Origin: Pseudomonadota bacterium
GTDB taxonomy: Bacteria; Pseudomonadota; Alphaproteobacteria; Rhizobiales; Devosiaceae
DNA length: 13,357 nt
Direction of reading: 5' to 3'
Assembly: GCA_023415605.1 (NCBI GenBank)
Contig: JAEZKB010000005.1
Coordinates: 1 to 13,357, forward strand
Both the position numbers and the translations under genes were made by a program. Under the pieces are notes generated by a model that saw only the letters and a program-made list of their open reading frames with translations, was not told the origin of the DNA and did not search any database. Shown here piece after piece: positions 6,176-13,094 of the stretch; the stretch's first letter is position 1, and each line of letters opens with the position of its first letter.

Positions 6176-7143
6176 AGACGAAGTTCGGCTACCACGCCTC
6201 ACATGAGCAGTTCTCGCCGCGCGAACTGCTCGACCTGGTGCAAGCCGCAGAGGCGGCGGGGTTCGACTGCGCCAAGTGTTCAGACCATTTTCATCCGTGG
6301 GGTGAGGCACAGGGACAATCGGGCGCAGCCTGGCCGTGGCTCGGCGCTGTGATGCAGGCAACACGGCTGCCAATGGGTATCGTCTCAGCGCCGGGCTATC
6401 GTTATCACCCGGCCGTGCTGGCGCAATCGATCGCCACGGTCTCTCAGATGTTCGAGGGGCGGCTGTGGGTGGCGCTGGGCAGCGGCGAGGCGATCAACGA
6501 GGCGATCACCGGCCTGCACTGGCCGGAAAAACCCGAGCGGAATGCGCGGCTGCTCGAATGCATCGACATCACCCGACGCCTGCTGGCAGGGGAAACGGTG
6601 ACGCATCGCGGCAGGGTCCAGGTGATCGAAGCAAAGCTCTATTCGCGACCGAACGGTCCAGTGGCGCTGTTTGGCGCTGCGGTGTCGCCAGACACAGCGG
6701 CCCTGCTCGCGCCGGAGGTGGATGGCTTGCTGACCACAGGCGGGGAGCCGGAGGACACGGCGAAGGTAATCGAGGCGTTCCGCAAGGCCGGGGGCAAGGA
6801 TAAGCCGGTGGTCCTGCAGACGGCGATCAGCTGGGCGCCAACCGAAGACGAGGCGATGGCCTCGGCCGTCGATCAGTGGGGGCACGCTGCAGCGGCGATC
6901 GGCGAGGTCACCTGGGACCTGCGGCGGCCCAAGGATTTCGACACCGTCAAGCAGGCGATCCGGCCGGACGACATCACCAAGGCGGTGTTCGTCTCCGCCG
7001 ATCTCGATACGCACATCGAGCGGCTCAGGGCTCTCGCCGAGCTGGGTCCAGCAGAAATCCACCTGCATCAGGTGGGGCGCAACCAGCGCGCCGTTATCGA
7101 CCTCTTCGGCAAGGAGGTGCTCCCAAGTCTGCGGGAGCACTGA
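6172..7143 (+). CDS. LLM-class flavin oxidoreductase, TIGR03885 type (probable non-F420 flavin enzyme)
   Basis: A 323-residue luciferase-like TIM-barrel oxidoreductase. It starts with the family-typical KFGYHASHEQF and has SDHFHPW (37-43), VSAPGYRYHP (71-80), WVALGSGEAINE (99-110) and a C-terminal IHLHQVGRNQ. The SDHFHPW and GSGE segments form the cofactor pocket in this superfamily. TIGR03885 proteins are described as probable non-F420 flavinoid enzymes, so FMN or another flavin is likelier than F420, in keeping with a proteobacterium. ATG at 6172 overlaps the previous stop (ATGA), so translation is coupled. The substrate is unknown. An in-frame extension to 5881 runs inside the DUF6766 gene and is rejected. 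It shares the EcfG-type promoter at 5692-5716. Confidence 0.85.
   Translation: MKTKFGYHASHEQFSPRELLDLVQAAEAAGFDCAKCSDHFHPWGEAQGQSGAAWPWLGAVMQATRLPMGIVSAPGYRYHPAVLAQSIATVSQMFEGRLWVALGSGEAINEAITGLHWPEKPERNARLLECIDITRRLLAGETVTHRGRVQVIEAKLYSRPNGPVALFGAAVSPDTAALLAPEVDGLLTTGGEPEDTAKVIEAFRKAGGKDKPVVLQTAISWAPTEDEAMASAVDQWGHAAAAIGEVTWDLRRPKDFDTVKQAIRPDDITKAVFVSADLDTHIERLRALAELGPAEIHLHQVGRNQRAVIDLFGKEVLPSLREH
7117..7140. terminator. Possible bidirectional terminator between convergent genes
   Basis: GTGCTCCC and GGGAGCAC form an 8-bp stem with an 8-nt loop at the very end of the oxidoreductase gene, 10 nt before the end of the convergent 70-residue gene. There is no T-run on either side. With only 6 bp between the two stop codons, no other place for a terminator is available. 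Chance occurrence is possible. Confidence 0.3.
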
Positions 7144-7149
7144 GCAGCA

Positions 7150-7362
7150 TCAGTCGGACGCTGGATTAAGGTCCAGATCGACATCGTTGGGGTTGGTGCT
7201 CCACTCTGTCGGATCGGCCTTTTCGAGGCTCTGGACCAGCAGGGCGGCTTCCTCCTGCTCCAGCGCGGTCATGCGGCGACCCTGGTAGATGATGGTCTCG
7301 TTGCTGGTCGCGTCGACGATGGACATGCCGTGCTTGTCGGGGGTGACGGTAAATTGGCTCAT
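7150..7362 (-). CDS. Small acidic protein of 70 residues, function unknown
   Basis: The ORF has a strong GAGGAGAG site 5 nt before its ATG and an EcfG-type promoter about 30 bp upstream, so it is very likely real. Residues 1-30 alternate polar and hydrophobic (MSQFTVTPDKHGMSIVD, ETIIYQG) as in a beta-hairpin. Residues about 33-48 (ALEQEEAALLVQSLEK) look helical, and the C-terminal 20 residues are acidic and rich in N, D and P (NPNDVDLDLNPASD), probably disordered. There is no signal peptide or membrane segment, and I do not recognise a family. It converges on the oxidoreductase gene with a 6-bp gap. Membership of the general stress response is inferred from the promoter only. Confidence 0.75.
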   Translation of the reverse strand: MSQFTVTPDKHGMSIVDATSNETIIYQGRRMTALEQEEAALLVQSLEKADPTEWSTNPNDVDLDLNPASD

Positions 7363-7392
7363 GGCTCTCTCCTCAAGCTGGTGGTAGGGATT

Positions 7393-7417
7393 AACCTCTG
7401 CCGCGGCTTCCTGTTCC
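7393..7417 (-). promoter_or_regulatory. EcfG type promoter for the 70-residue protein gene
   Basis: On the minus strand GGAAC (7417-7413), 16 bp, GGTT (7396-7393): the same hexamers and spacing as the element at 5643-5667. Predicted transcription start is near 7385, about 22 nt before the ATG, leaving just room for the ribosome binding site. Confidence 0.7.
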
Positions 7418-7504
7418 CCGACGGATCAACGACCTGCCGCAGCGGGCTTGGCGTGAACGCTGCCCTGCCTTAGCTTGGCGCGGCTATCGAGGGAGGGGAT
7501 CCGA

Positions 7505-8482
7505 TTGCGCATTCTGGTAACGGGGGCGACCGGAAAGGTCGGCCAGGTTTTCATTGCACGCCTCTTGGCGGACGCGCGTTGGCCGGATGCCGAGGTGGTG
7601 GCGCTCTGCCACAACCGCACGCCATCGCCCGTGCCGCGGCTCGAGACCGTGCACGGCTCGATTTCGGACCGGGCGGTGGTGGCCCGGGCGCTCGCCGGCG
7701 TCACGCATGTGGTGCATATGGCGACGGTCAAGGAAGACCCGGTGATGGCCATGGATGTGTCGGTCAAGGGCATGTTCTGGCTCCTCGAAGAGTTCCGGGA
7801 GAGCCCGACGGCCGAGCAGTTCATGCTGATCGGCGGCGACTGTGTCGTGGGCCATTGCTTCGTGCCCTATGACGCACCGGTGACCGAGACCTCGCCGCGA
7901 CTGGCCTATCCGGGCGTCTATGCACTCTCCAAGGTGCTCGAAGAGGTGATGCTGGAACAGGCGCAGATCCAGTACGGCGTCAACGGCACAATCTTGCGGG
8001 CGCCGTGGATCATGGAGAAGGACGATTTCCGGTACGCGCTGAGTTTTGGCGAGGATCAGTTCGGCGGGCCGGGCTGGGACACACTGATCAGCGATGCGGC
8101 GCGGCGCGACTATGCCGCCAGCAACAAGGTGCCGGTACTGATCGCGGCCGACGGCAAGCCACTCAAGCGCAACTTCGTGCATGTCGAGGATCTGGTGAGC
8201 GCCATGCTGTCGGCGCTGGACAATCCCGCCGCGCGGCAGCAGCTCTTCAACGTCGCGATGACCCGGCCGGTGGACTATCTCGAAGTGGCGAAGCACCTCG
8301 AAGGCCGGGGCATGACCGGGGTCGAGATCGCGACGCCGTTCCATTCCAACGCACTCGACAATGCGAAAGCGCGGCATCTGCTGGCGTGGGAGCCGGAGTA
8401 TGACCTGGCCCGGCTGGTCGATGCTGCCTTCGACTATGTCCGGGCGCCCGACGATGTCCGCAAGGTCTGGTACGTCGGCTGA
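7505..8482 (+). CDS. NAD-dependent epimerase/dehydratase family protein (extended SDR), TTG start
   Basis: A 325-residue Rossmann-fold sugar-nucleotide or related epimerase/dehydratase. The N-terminal MRILVTGATGKVGQ has the GxxGxxG pattern at Gly7, Gly10 and Gly13. The catalytic YxxxK is at Tyr139-Lys143 (YALSK). The usual catalytic Ser segment reads LIGGDCVVG (109-117), which has no obvious Ser, so the active site is a little divergent. RNFVHVEDLVSAMLSAL is the conserved extended-SDR motif near the C-terminal half. The start is TTG at 7505 since GGGAGGGG lies 6-7 nt before it; the frame could be extended to 7475 but that would place this site inside the gene. The substrate is not evident, and no biosynthetic partner genes adjoin. 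It stands alone after a divergent stress-promoted gene. Confidence 0.8.
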   Translation: MRILVTGATGKVGQVFIARLLADARWPDAEVVALCHNRTPSPVPRLETVHGSISDRAVVARALAGVTHVVHMATVKEDPVMAMDVSVKGMFWLLEEFRESPTAEQFMLIGGDCVVGHCFVPYDAPVTETSPRLAYPGVYALSKVLEEVMLEQAQIQYGVNGTILRAPWIMEKDDFRYALSFGEDQFGGPGWDTLISDAARRDYAASNKVPVLIAADGKPLKRNFVHVEDLVSAMLSALDNPAARQQLFNVAMTRPVDYLEVAKHLEGRGMTGVEIATPFHSNALDNAKARHLLAWEPEYDLARLVDAAFDYVRAPDDVRKVWYVG

Positions 8483-8512
8483 GACCACCTTTCCCTTCCG
8501 CATAGTCATTGC

Positions 8513-8533
8513 CCGGCGGGCATAGCCCGCCGG
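8513..8533 (+). terminator. Hairpin after the epimerase gene
   Basis: CCGGCGGGC, loop ATA, GCCCGCCGG: a perfect 9-bp GC stem starting 30 nt after the stop codon. No T-run follows, so it may end transcription only with help, or protect the 3' end of the message. Confidence 0.4.
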
Positions 8534-8541
8534 CGGTGACG

Positions 8542-8600
8542 GTCCCTTTCGCCACTGCCTATTGAAGCGGGCACGGGTGGGCAATATGCGCGAAAGGGAC
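8542..8600 (+). promoter_or_regulatory. Inverted repeat that could mask the ribosome binding site of the next gene
   Basis: GTCCCTTTCGC (8542-8552) and GCGAAAGGGAC (8590-8600) are perfect 11-nt complements 37 nt apart. The right arm contains the presumed Shine-Dalgarno AAAGGGA of the gene starting at 8605. If the transcript starts upstream of 8542, this stem would hide the ribosome binding site. A weak TTGAAG-N17-TATGCG promoter inside the loop (8562-8590) would instead skip the left arm. Confidence 0.4.
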
Positions 8601-8604
8601 ATTC

Positions 8605-8964
8605 ATGACGCGACGCAGGACACATTCCGCACTGACGCGGGGTGCTGCCTTGACGGCGGCCATCACCTTGTCGGCCGCGGTCAGCCCGCCGGCCCAGGCC
8701 AATGACGTCGTCGACGAGATCGGACACTTCATTGCATGTTTCGGCTGGATGCTGACCGATCCCGCGGCCCACGCTGCCAACTGCAACCCGGGCACGCCGG
8801 AAGTGCGGCTCGAGTCCCTGGCGACGCCGGGCAGTGCCTCGGGTCCAGCGGCGGTACTCGAGGGACCGACGGGCGAGGAAGAGGAGCCGGGCGGTAGCGG
8901 CGGTTCAGGCTCAGGGTCCGGAGGCACTGGCACCGGCGGATCGGAAGACGACGACGAGTTCTAG
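8605..8964 (+). CDS. Small secreted protein with acidic Gly/Ser-rich tail, function unknown
   Basis: A 119-residue protein with a clear signal peptide: positively charged start (MTRRRTH), hydrophobic core, and a cleavage site near SPPAQA-ND (after residue 32). The mature part has a short conserved-looking segment with two cysteines, Cys45 and Cys60 (IACFGWMLTDP, AANCNPGTP), which could form a disulfide in the periplasm. The rest is low complexity: Ala/Pro/Gly-rich, then GEEEEPGG, a Gly/Ser repeat at about 96-113 and a terminal SEDDDEF. Such an acidic flexible tail could bind cations or a cell-surface partner. ATG at 8605 follows AAAGGGA by 5 nt. No family is recognised. Confidence 0.7.
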   Translation: MTRRRTHSALTRGAALTAAITLSAAVSPPAQANDVVDEIGHFIACFGWMLTDPAAHAANCNPGTPEVRLESLATPGSASGPAAVLEGPTGEEEEPGGSGGSGSGSGGTGTGGSEDDDEF

Positions 8965-8975
8965 GTGTCGGTCCG

Positions 8976-8999
8976 GGGCGTCGGCCAGTGCCGGCGCCC
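8976..8999. terminator. Hairpin between convergent genes
   Basis: GGGCGTCGGC and GCCGGCGCCC form a 10-bp stem with one G-T pair around a 4-nt loop (CAGT). It sits between the TAG at 8962-8964 and the stop codon of the glycosyltransferase, and reads as a stem in both directions. There is no T-run. A bidirectional terminator is likely but not proven. Confidence 0.45.
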
Positions 9000-10060
9000 T
9001 AGCCTTTGCTGTACCAGCCGTCGCCCCGCAGCAGCGCTAGACGGTTGAAATAGTCTTCGTACATGCCGGCGATGGTATCGAGCGAGAAACGCTGAATGGC
9101 GTAGTCGCGGATGGCCTGGCGATCGAGATCCGGGGCGCGGCGGGCCGCTTCGACAAACTCGGCAAACGTGCGGCAGCGGAAGCCGGTGACGCCGTGCTGC
9201 ACCGTCTCGGTGAAGGCACCCCAGTCAGTGGTGATCACCGGCGCGCCGCTGGCCATGGATTCGACCACGACCGTGCCGTAGGGCTCGACGTAGATGGTCG
9301 GCACGAACACGGCCTTGGCGCCCGCCATCAGGTGGGCACGTACCTTCGGCCCGACCTCACCCACGTGGCGGGTCCCAGCGGGCGCCTTGCCGGGTCCGGC
9401 AAGCACCAGCGTCTCGCCCAGTTCGCGGCAGACATCGATGGCGACCTTGTAACCCTTGCGGCCGACCAGACGGCCGATGAAGAGATAGTAACCTTCGCCG
9501 TCGTCGCGGGTGGGGAACTGCGCCATATCGACCGGTCCGGGGATCACCGCATCGAACCAGTGGCCATTGGCGGTGAACGGGTCGCCGTTCGATTGCGCGC
9601 CATAGATCATGTGCATCCAGGCGTAGCTCTCGAACACCCGGTACTTTGCGAAAGTGCGGTTGTAACCGATCCCGTATTCCACCGAGATCGCATCAGGAAA
9701 CGCGTCGGCGACCGGCTTGTGCGGCACGCCGCCGCTCAAGAGGATGAAATCGTCCGGACGCAGGCGCCTGCCGATTTCGCGGATCGCATTCTCGTTGAGG
9801 CGCTTCCACCCGGGCGCGCGGGCACTCCAGACCGTATTGGTGTAATGCCGGTCGCCCACATGGGCGAGCCGATCCGCTTCGGAAAAGCAGGTCACCAGCT
9901 CGGTTGGTGGCACCTCGGCGCGGTCGCCGGCGTAGAGGATCACCTCATGGCCGCGGGCCGTCATCATCAGGGTGAACTTGCGGAGTTTGTCGGTATAGGC
10001 ACACGACGAGAACTCGGAGGTGACCTGCGAGTGCGGCAGGCCGACGAGGTGAAAGCGCAT
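8999..10060 (-). CDS. GT4-family glycosyltransferase
   Basis: A 353-residue GT-B fold retaining glycosyltransferase. The opening MRFHLVGLPHSQVTSEFSSC is typical of one GT4 subgroup and fixes the start. The C-terminal half has LFIGRLVGRKGYKVAID (193-209) and the nucleotide-sugar site EPYGTVVVE with Glu259 and Glu267 in the E-x7-E spacing, then SGAPVITTDWGAFTE. It would transfer a sugar from a nucleotide donor to an unidentified acceptor in the cytoplasm, perhaps for surface polysaccharide. No clear Shine-Dalgarno precedes the ATG; the start codon lies in a 14-bp palindrome. The gene is 41 bp behind the VWA gene on the same strand, so it may be read from that operon. No other glycan genes adjoin. 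Confidence 0.82.
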   Translation of the reverse strand: MRFHLVGLPHSQVTSEFSSCAYTDKLRKFTLMMTARGHEVILYAGDRAEVPPTELVTCFSEADRLAHVGDRHYTNTVWSARAPGWKRLNENAIREIGRRLRPDDFILLSGGVPHKPVADAFPDAISVEYGIGYNRTFAKYRVFESYAWMHMIYGAQSNGDPFTANGHWFDAVIPGPVDMAQFPTRDDGEGYYLFIGRLVGRKGYKVAIDVCRELGETLVLAGPGKAPAGTRHVGEVGPKVRAHLMAGAKAVFVPTIYVEPYGTVVVESMASGAPVITTDWGAFTETVQHGVTGFRCRTFAEFVEAARRAPDLDRQAIRDYAIQRFSLDTIAGMYEDYFNRLALLRGDGWYSKG

Positions 10061-10101
10061 GCGCGCATGCTAAGGGCGGCGCGCTCAATCCGGAATGCGG
10101 C

Positions 10102-11181
10102 TCAGGCTATGCGCCCGAGCCAAAGCATTGAGAGACCGGCAGCCAGCAGCGAGAGCAGCGCCCCGATACCGGCGAAGATGAAGGCGATTTCGGTGAGCTT
10201 CTTCTCCGCCACCAGCCGGGTCGAGAGCGAGTCGTAGACCTCGTTCAGCGCCTCCGACGAGGCGGCCTCGAAGTACTCGGCCTTGGTGCGGTCGGCGATG
10301 TCCTGGAGGGTCGTCGCGTCGAGCATGGCGCGCATCGAGCGGCCGCCGAAGTCGACGACGTCGCCAGCAGTGGAGCCGAAGCCAACCGTGTAGACGCGCA
10401 CACCGTAATCCGCCGCAAGGCGGCCAGCCTCGATCGGGTCCGGTCCCGTCGTAGTGGCGCCATCGGTCAGGAGGATCACCACGGCGTTTTCGTAGGACCC
10501 AGGCTCCACAGGGATATGCGCCGGCCTGTCGTTGGCCGGGGCGTCGAGCGACCGGCTCTGCATCTCGCGGCTATTGAAGGCGCCACCAAAACTCCGCGAG
10601 CCCAGTTGGTCGCGCGGGTCAGAGCCCTCGATCTGGAACTCTTCCTCGGGGAAGATGGTCGCCAGCGACATCAGCACGCCAGCGCCTACGGCAGTGCCGC
10701 GCCTCAGGTCGAAGCTATTGATCGCGGCGGTGAGCAGTTCGCGGTCGAGTGTGGGCGCCTGCACCAGAGCTGCATTGGCCGCAAAGGCCACGATGCCGAT
10801 CTGCACTTCGATCGGCTGCTTCTGGATGAAAGCCTTGGCCGCCTCCTGCGCCGCGACCATTCGCGAAGGGGCAACGTCCTGCGCCCGCATCGAACCGGAG
10901 ACGTCCATGGCGAGAATGACTGTGGCGCGGGATGAGGCCAGGGTCACTACCGCCGCGGGGCGCGCGACGGCGAGGATCAGCACGGTGATGGCGAGGAGCA
11001 GCAGCACGGGCGGGACATGGCGCCGCCAGCCGATCGACTTGCCGATGGCGGCCTTGACCAGGGGCAGATTGGCAAAGCGTACCGCAGCCTTCTTCTTCCT
11101 GTGCATCAGCCAGACGTAAAGCGCGATCAGCGCCGGCACGATCAACAAGAGCCAGAGCATTTCGGTCCAGATGAAGGTCAT
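10102..11181 (-). CDS. BatA-like VWA-domain membrane protein
   Basis: A 359-residue protein of the MoxR-associated von Willebrand factor A class. Transmembrane helices are seen at about 7-25, 57-77 and 332-356, placing the VWA domain (about 86-320) on the periplasmic side. The metal site is intact: DVSGS (93-97), Thr163 in RRGTAVGAG, and Asp240 in LLTDG. Between Thr163 and Asp240 there is a polar stretch (about 181-231) with charged and Gly/Ser residues that looks longer than in a plain BatA domain. The ATG at 11181 follows GGGAG and overlaps the DUF58 stop by 4 nt (ATGA); a 47-residue upstream extension would lie inside DUF58. In known systems these proteins act with MoxR and DUF58 in envelope protein maturation or stress tolerance; the client is unknown here. 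Confidence 0.85.
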   Translation of the reverse strand: MTFIWTEMLWLLLIVPALIALYVWLMHRKKKAAVRFANLPLVKAAIGKSIGWRRHVPPVLLLLAITVLILAVARPAAVVTLASSRATVILAMDVSGSMRAQDVAPSRMVAAQEAAKAFIQKQPIEVQIGIVAFAANAALVQAPTLDRELLTAAINSFDLRRGTAVGAGVLMSLATIFPEEEFQIEGSDPRDQLGSRSFGGAFNSREMQSRSLDAPANDRPAHIPVEPGSYENAVVILLTDGATTTGPDPIEAGRLAADYGVRVYTVGFGSTAGDVVDFGGRSMRAMLDATTLQDIADRTKAEYFEAASSEALNEVYDSLSTRLVAEKKLTEIAFIFAGIGALLSLLAAGLSMLWLGRIA

Positions 11182-12089
11182 GCCACCACTCCCAGCCTTT
11201 TGCCGCCAGTTCCTCGCATCGCCGCGAAACGAAGGATGGCGTCGAGCAGATCGTCCGCCGTCGACAACTCGAGCGCATCGACGCCGGCGGTCATGAAGCC
11301 GCCGACGATTGCCTCTTCCCACTGTCCGGCGAGCGCAGCAAAGCGGCGGCGGAAGCCGGGATCGGTGGTGTCGACAAAAAGCTGTTCGCCGGTCTCCGCA
11401 TCTTCGAAGGCGAGGAGACCGATATCGGGTAGGCCCATTTCGATGGGATCGACCAGCCGGACCGCCAGTGCCTCGTGGCGCTGGCTGATGGCGGTGAGCG
11501 TGCGCTCCCAGCCCGGCTGCGAAATGAAATCGGAAACGACGAAAACCACCGAGCGGCGCTTCAGTGCCCCACCGGCACGCTTGAGGAAGGCGCCGATATC
11601 GGTGGCCGGCGCCCGCAGGCGACGTGGGTGGCTCATCACCTTGTCGAGCAGATAGGTCACCTGGCGCCGGCCGGCACGCGGCGGGATCATCAGCTCGTTG
11701 ACACCATCAAAGAGAATGGCGCCCACCTTGTTGCCGTGGTGCACCAGCAATCGCGCCATGACGCCGACAAACTCGGTCAGGATCTCGCGCTTGGTGCGAT
11801 CGCTCGAGCCGACATCGACCGATGGGCTCAAATCCAGCAGGAACCAGGCGGTGATGTCGCGGTCTTCGTTATAGACGCGGACATGGGTCACCTGGGTGCG
11901 GGCGGTGACGTTCCAGTCGATATGGCGGATGTCGTCGTGCAGCTGGTATTCGCGAAGATCCGCGAAGTCCAAACCGAGGCCGCGGAACAGCGTGCGGTAG
12001 TCGCCCTGAAGCAGGCCGTCGAGCTTGCGCACAACCGTCCATTCGAGGCGGGAGAGGAGCCTCTCAGCTTGCTGCTGCGACACGGACAT
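11178..12089 (-). CDS. DUF58 domain protein, MoxR partner
   Basis: A 303-residue cytoplasmic protein. The DUF58 signature spans residues about 35-66: GLGLDFADLREYQLHDDIR followed by HIDWNVTAR. A VWA-like fold follows with a degenerate metal motif DLSPS (86-90), then VVFVVSDFIS at about 182. DUF58 proteins are thought to bind MoxR ATPases and a VWA partner. The start at 12089 overlaps the MoxR gene by 26 nt, so expression is coupled; the ribosome binding site is weak, as expected for reinitiation. The 3' end overlaps the VWA gene by 4 nt. No membrane helix is seen, unlike longer DUF58 proteins with two N-terminal helices. Direct client proteins are unknown. Confidence 0.87.
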   Translation of the reverse strand: MSVSQQQAERLLSRLEWTVVRKLDGLLQGDYRTLFRGLGLDFADLREYQLHDDIRHIDWNVTARTQVTHVRVYNEDRDITAWFLLDLSPSVDVGSSDRTKREILTEFVGVMARLLVHHGNKVGAILFDGVNELMIPPRAGRRQVTYLLDKVMSHPRRLRAPATDIGAFLKRAGGALKRRSVVFVVSDFISQPGWERTLTAISQRHEALAVRLVDPIEMGLPDIGLLAFEDAETGEQLFVDTTDPGFRRRFAALAGQWEEAIVGGFMTAGVDALELSTADDLLDAILRFAAMRGTGGKRLGVVA

Positions 12090-13077
12090 GGCTTTGCAAC
12101 GGCTGTTCGGGCGCGGGCACGGCCCGGAGGATCTTGGTGATGAGGTCGTCGGGCGTGACGCTCTCCGACAGTGCCTCGTAGCTCAGCGCCAGGCGGTGGC
12201 GCAGCACGTCGGGAGCGATGTCGATGACGTCCTGCGGCAGCACGTAGTCGCGACCGCGCAGGAAGGCGAGCGCCCTGCCCGCTTCGATCATGGCGATCGA
12301 GGCGCGCGGGCTGGCGCCGAAGGTGATGAAGCGGCCGACATCCTGCAGCCCCACCGCGTCGGGCGTGCGGGTAGCGCCGACGAGCTTGACGGCAAACTGG
12401 ATCAGACTCGGGTCGACATAGAGTTTCCGCGACTCCAGCTGTAGGTCGATGAGTTGCGCGGTGGTGGCGACCTTGTTGACTGCCTGCATGGCGCCGGTGA
12501 CGCGCGAAACAATGACGAATTCCTCCTCCTCCGTCGGGTAGCCGACCAGAACCTTCATCATGAAGCGATCGACCTGTGCTTCGGGCAGCGGATAGGTGCC
12601 CTCGGTCTCGATCGGGTTCTGCGTTGCCATAACCACGAATGGATTCGGGACGGTGTGCGTCTCACCCGCGATGGTGACGTGATGCTCCTGCATGACCTCA
12701 AGCAGGGCCGACTGCACTTTCGCGGGCGCGCGGTTGATTTCGTCCGCCAGCAGGAGGTTACAGAAGACAGGGCCGAGGGAGGTAGCGAACTCGCCATCCC
12801 GCTGGTTGTAGATGCGGGTGCCGACGAGGTCGGAGGGGACGAGATCGGGGGTGAACTGGATGCGTTTGAAGCTGCCCTGGATCGCGGTCGCCAACGTGTT
12901 GATGGTCAATGTCTTGGCAAGGCCAGGCACGCCTTCGACAAGCAGGTGACCGCGGGCCAGAAGCGCGATCAGCACGCGTTCGAGGAAATGGTCCTGGCCG
13001 ACCACCACTTTCTTCACCTCGTAGAGCACCTGCTCCATCAGCGGGTTCGGGGTTGGCGTGTCGGTCTCGGTGGCCAT
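12064..13077 (-). CDS. MoxR-family AAA+ ATPase
   Basis: A 337-residue AAA+ ATPase of the MoxR class, which acts as a chaperone in cofactor insertion or assembly of envelope complexes. Walker A is GVPGLAKT (49-56), Walker B LLLADE (108-113), sensor 1 ATQNP (151-155), and the VDRF motif (169-172) marks the arginine finger region. GASPRASIAM near 283 is the family sensor 2 segment. All catalytic parts look intact. ATG at 13077 is preceded by AAGGGA at 7-8 nt. It follows the serine protease gene by 17 nt and overlaps DUF58 by 26 nt, so protease, MoxR, DUF58 and VWA genes make one transcription unit whose promoter is to the right of the window. Confidence 0.92.
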   Translation of the reverse strand: MATETDTPTPNPLMEQVLYEVKKVVVGQDHFLERVLIALLARGHLLVEGVPGLAKTLTINTLATAIQGSFKRIQFTPDLVPSDLVGTRIYNQRDGEFATSLGPVFCNLLLADEINRAPAKVQSALLEVMQEHHVTIAGETHTVPNPFVVMATQNPIETEGTYPLPEAQVDRFMMKVLVGYPTEEEEFVIVSRVTGAMQAVNKVATTAQLIDLQLESRKLYVDPSLIQFAVKLVGATRTPDAVGLQDVGRFITFGASPRASIAMIEAGRALAFLRGRDYVLPQDVIDIAPDVLRHRLALSYEALSESVTPDDLITKILRAVPAPEQPLQSHVRVAAAS

Positions 13078-13094
13078 GTCGTGTTCCCTTGGTG

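Noticed and set aside
8562..8590. TTGAAG-N17-TATGCG as a sigma-70 promoter for the secreted protein gene
   Set aside because: The -10 matches only three of six consensus positions; kept only as an alternative to the stem model.
7484..8602. A 372-codon minus-strand reading frame opposite the epimerase gene
   Set aside because: The plus strand has the Rossmann and YxxxK motifs; the minus frame is rich in His, Arg and Pro with no motif.
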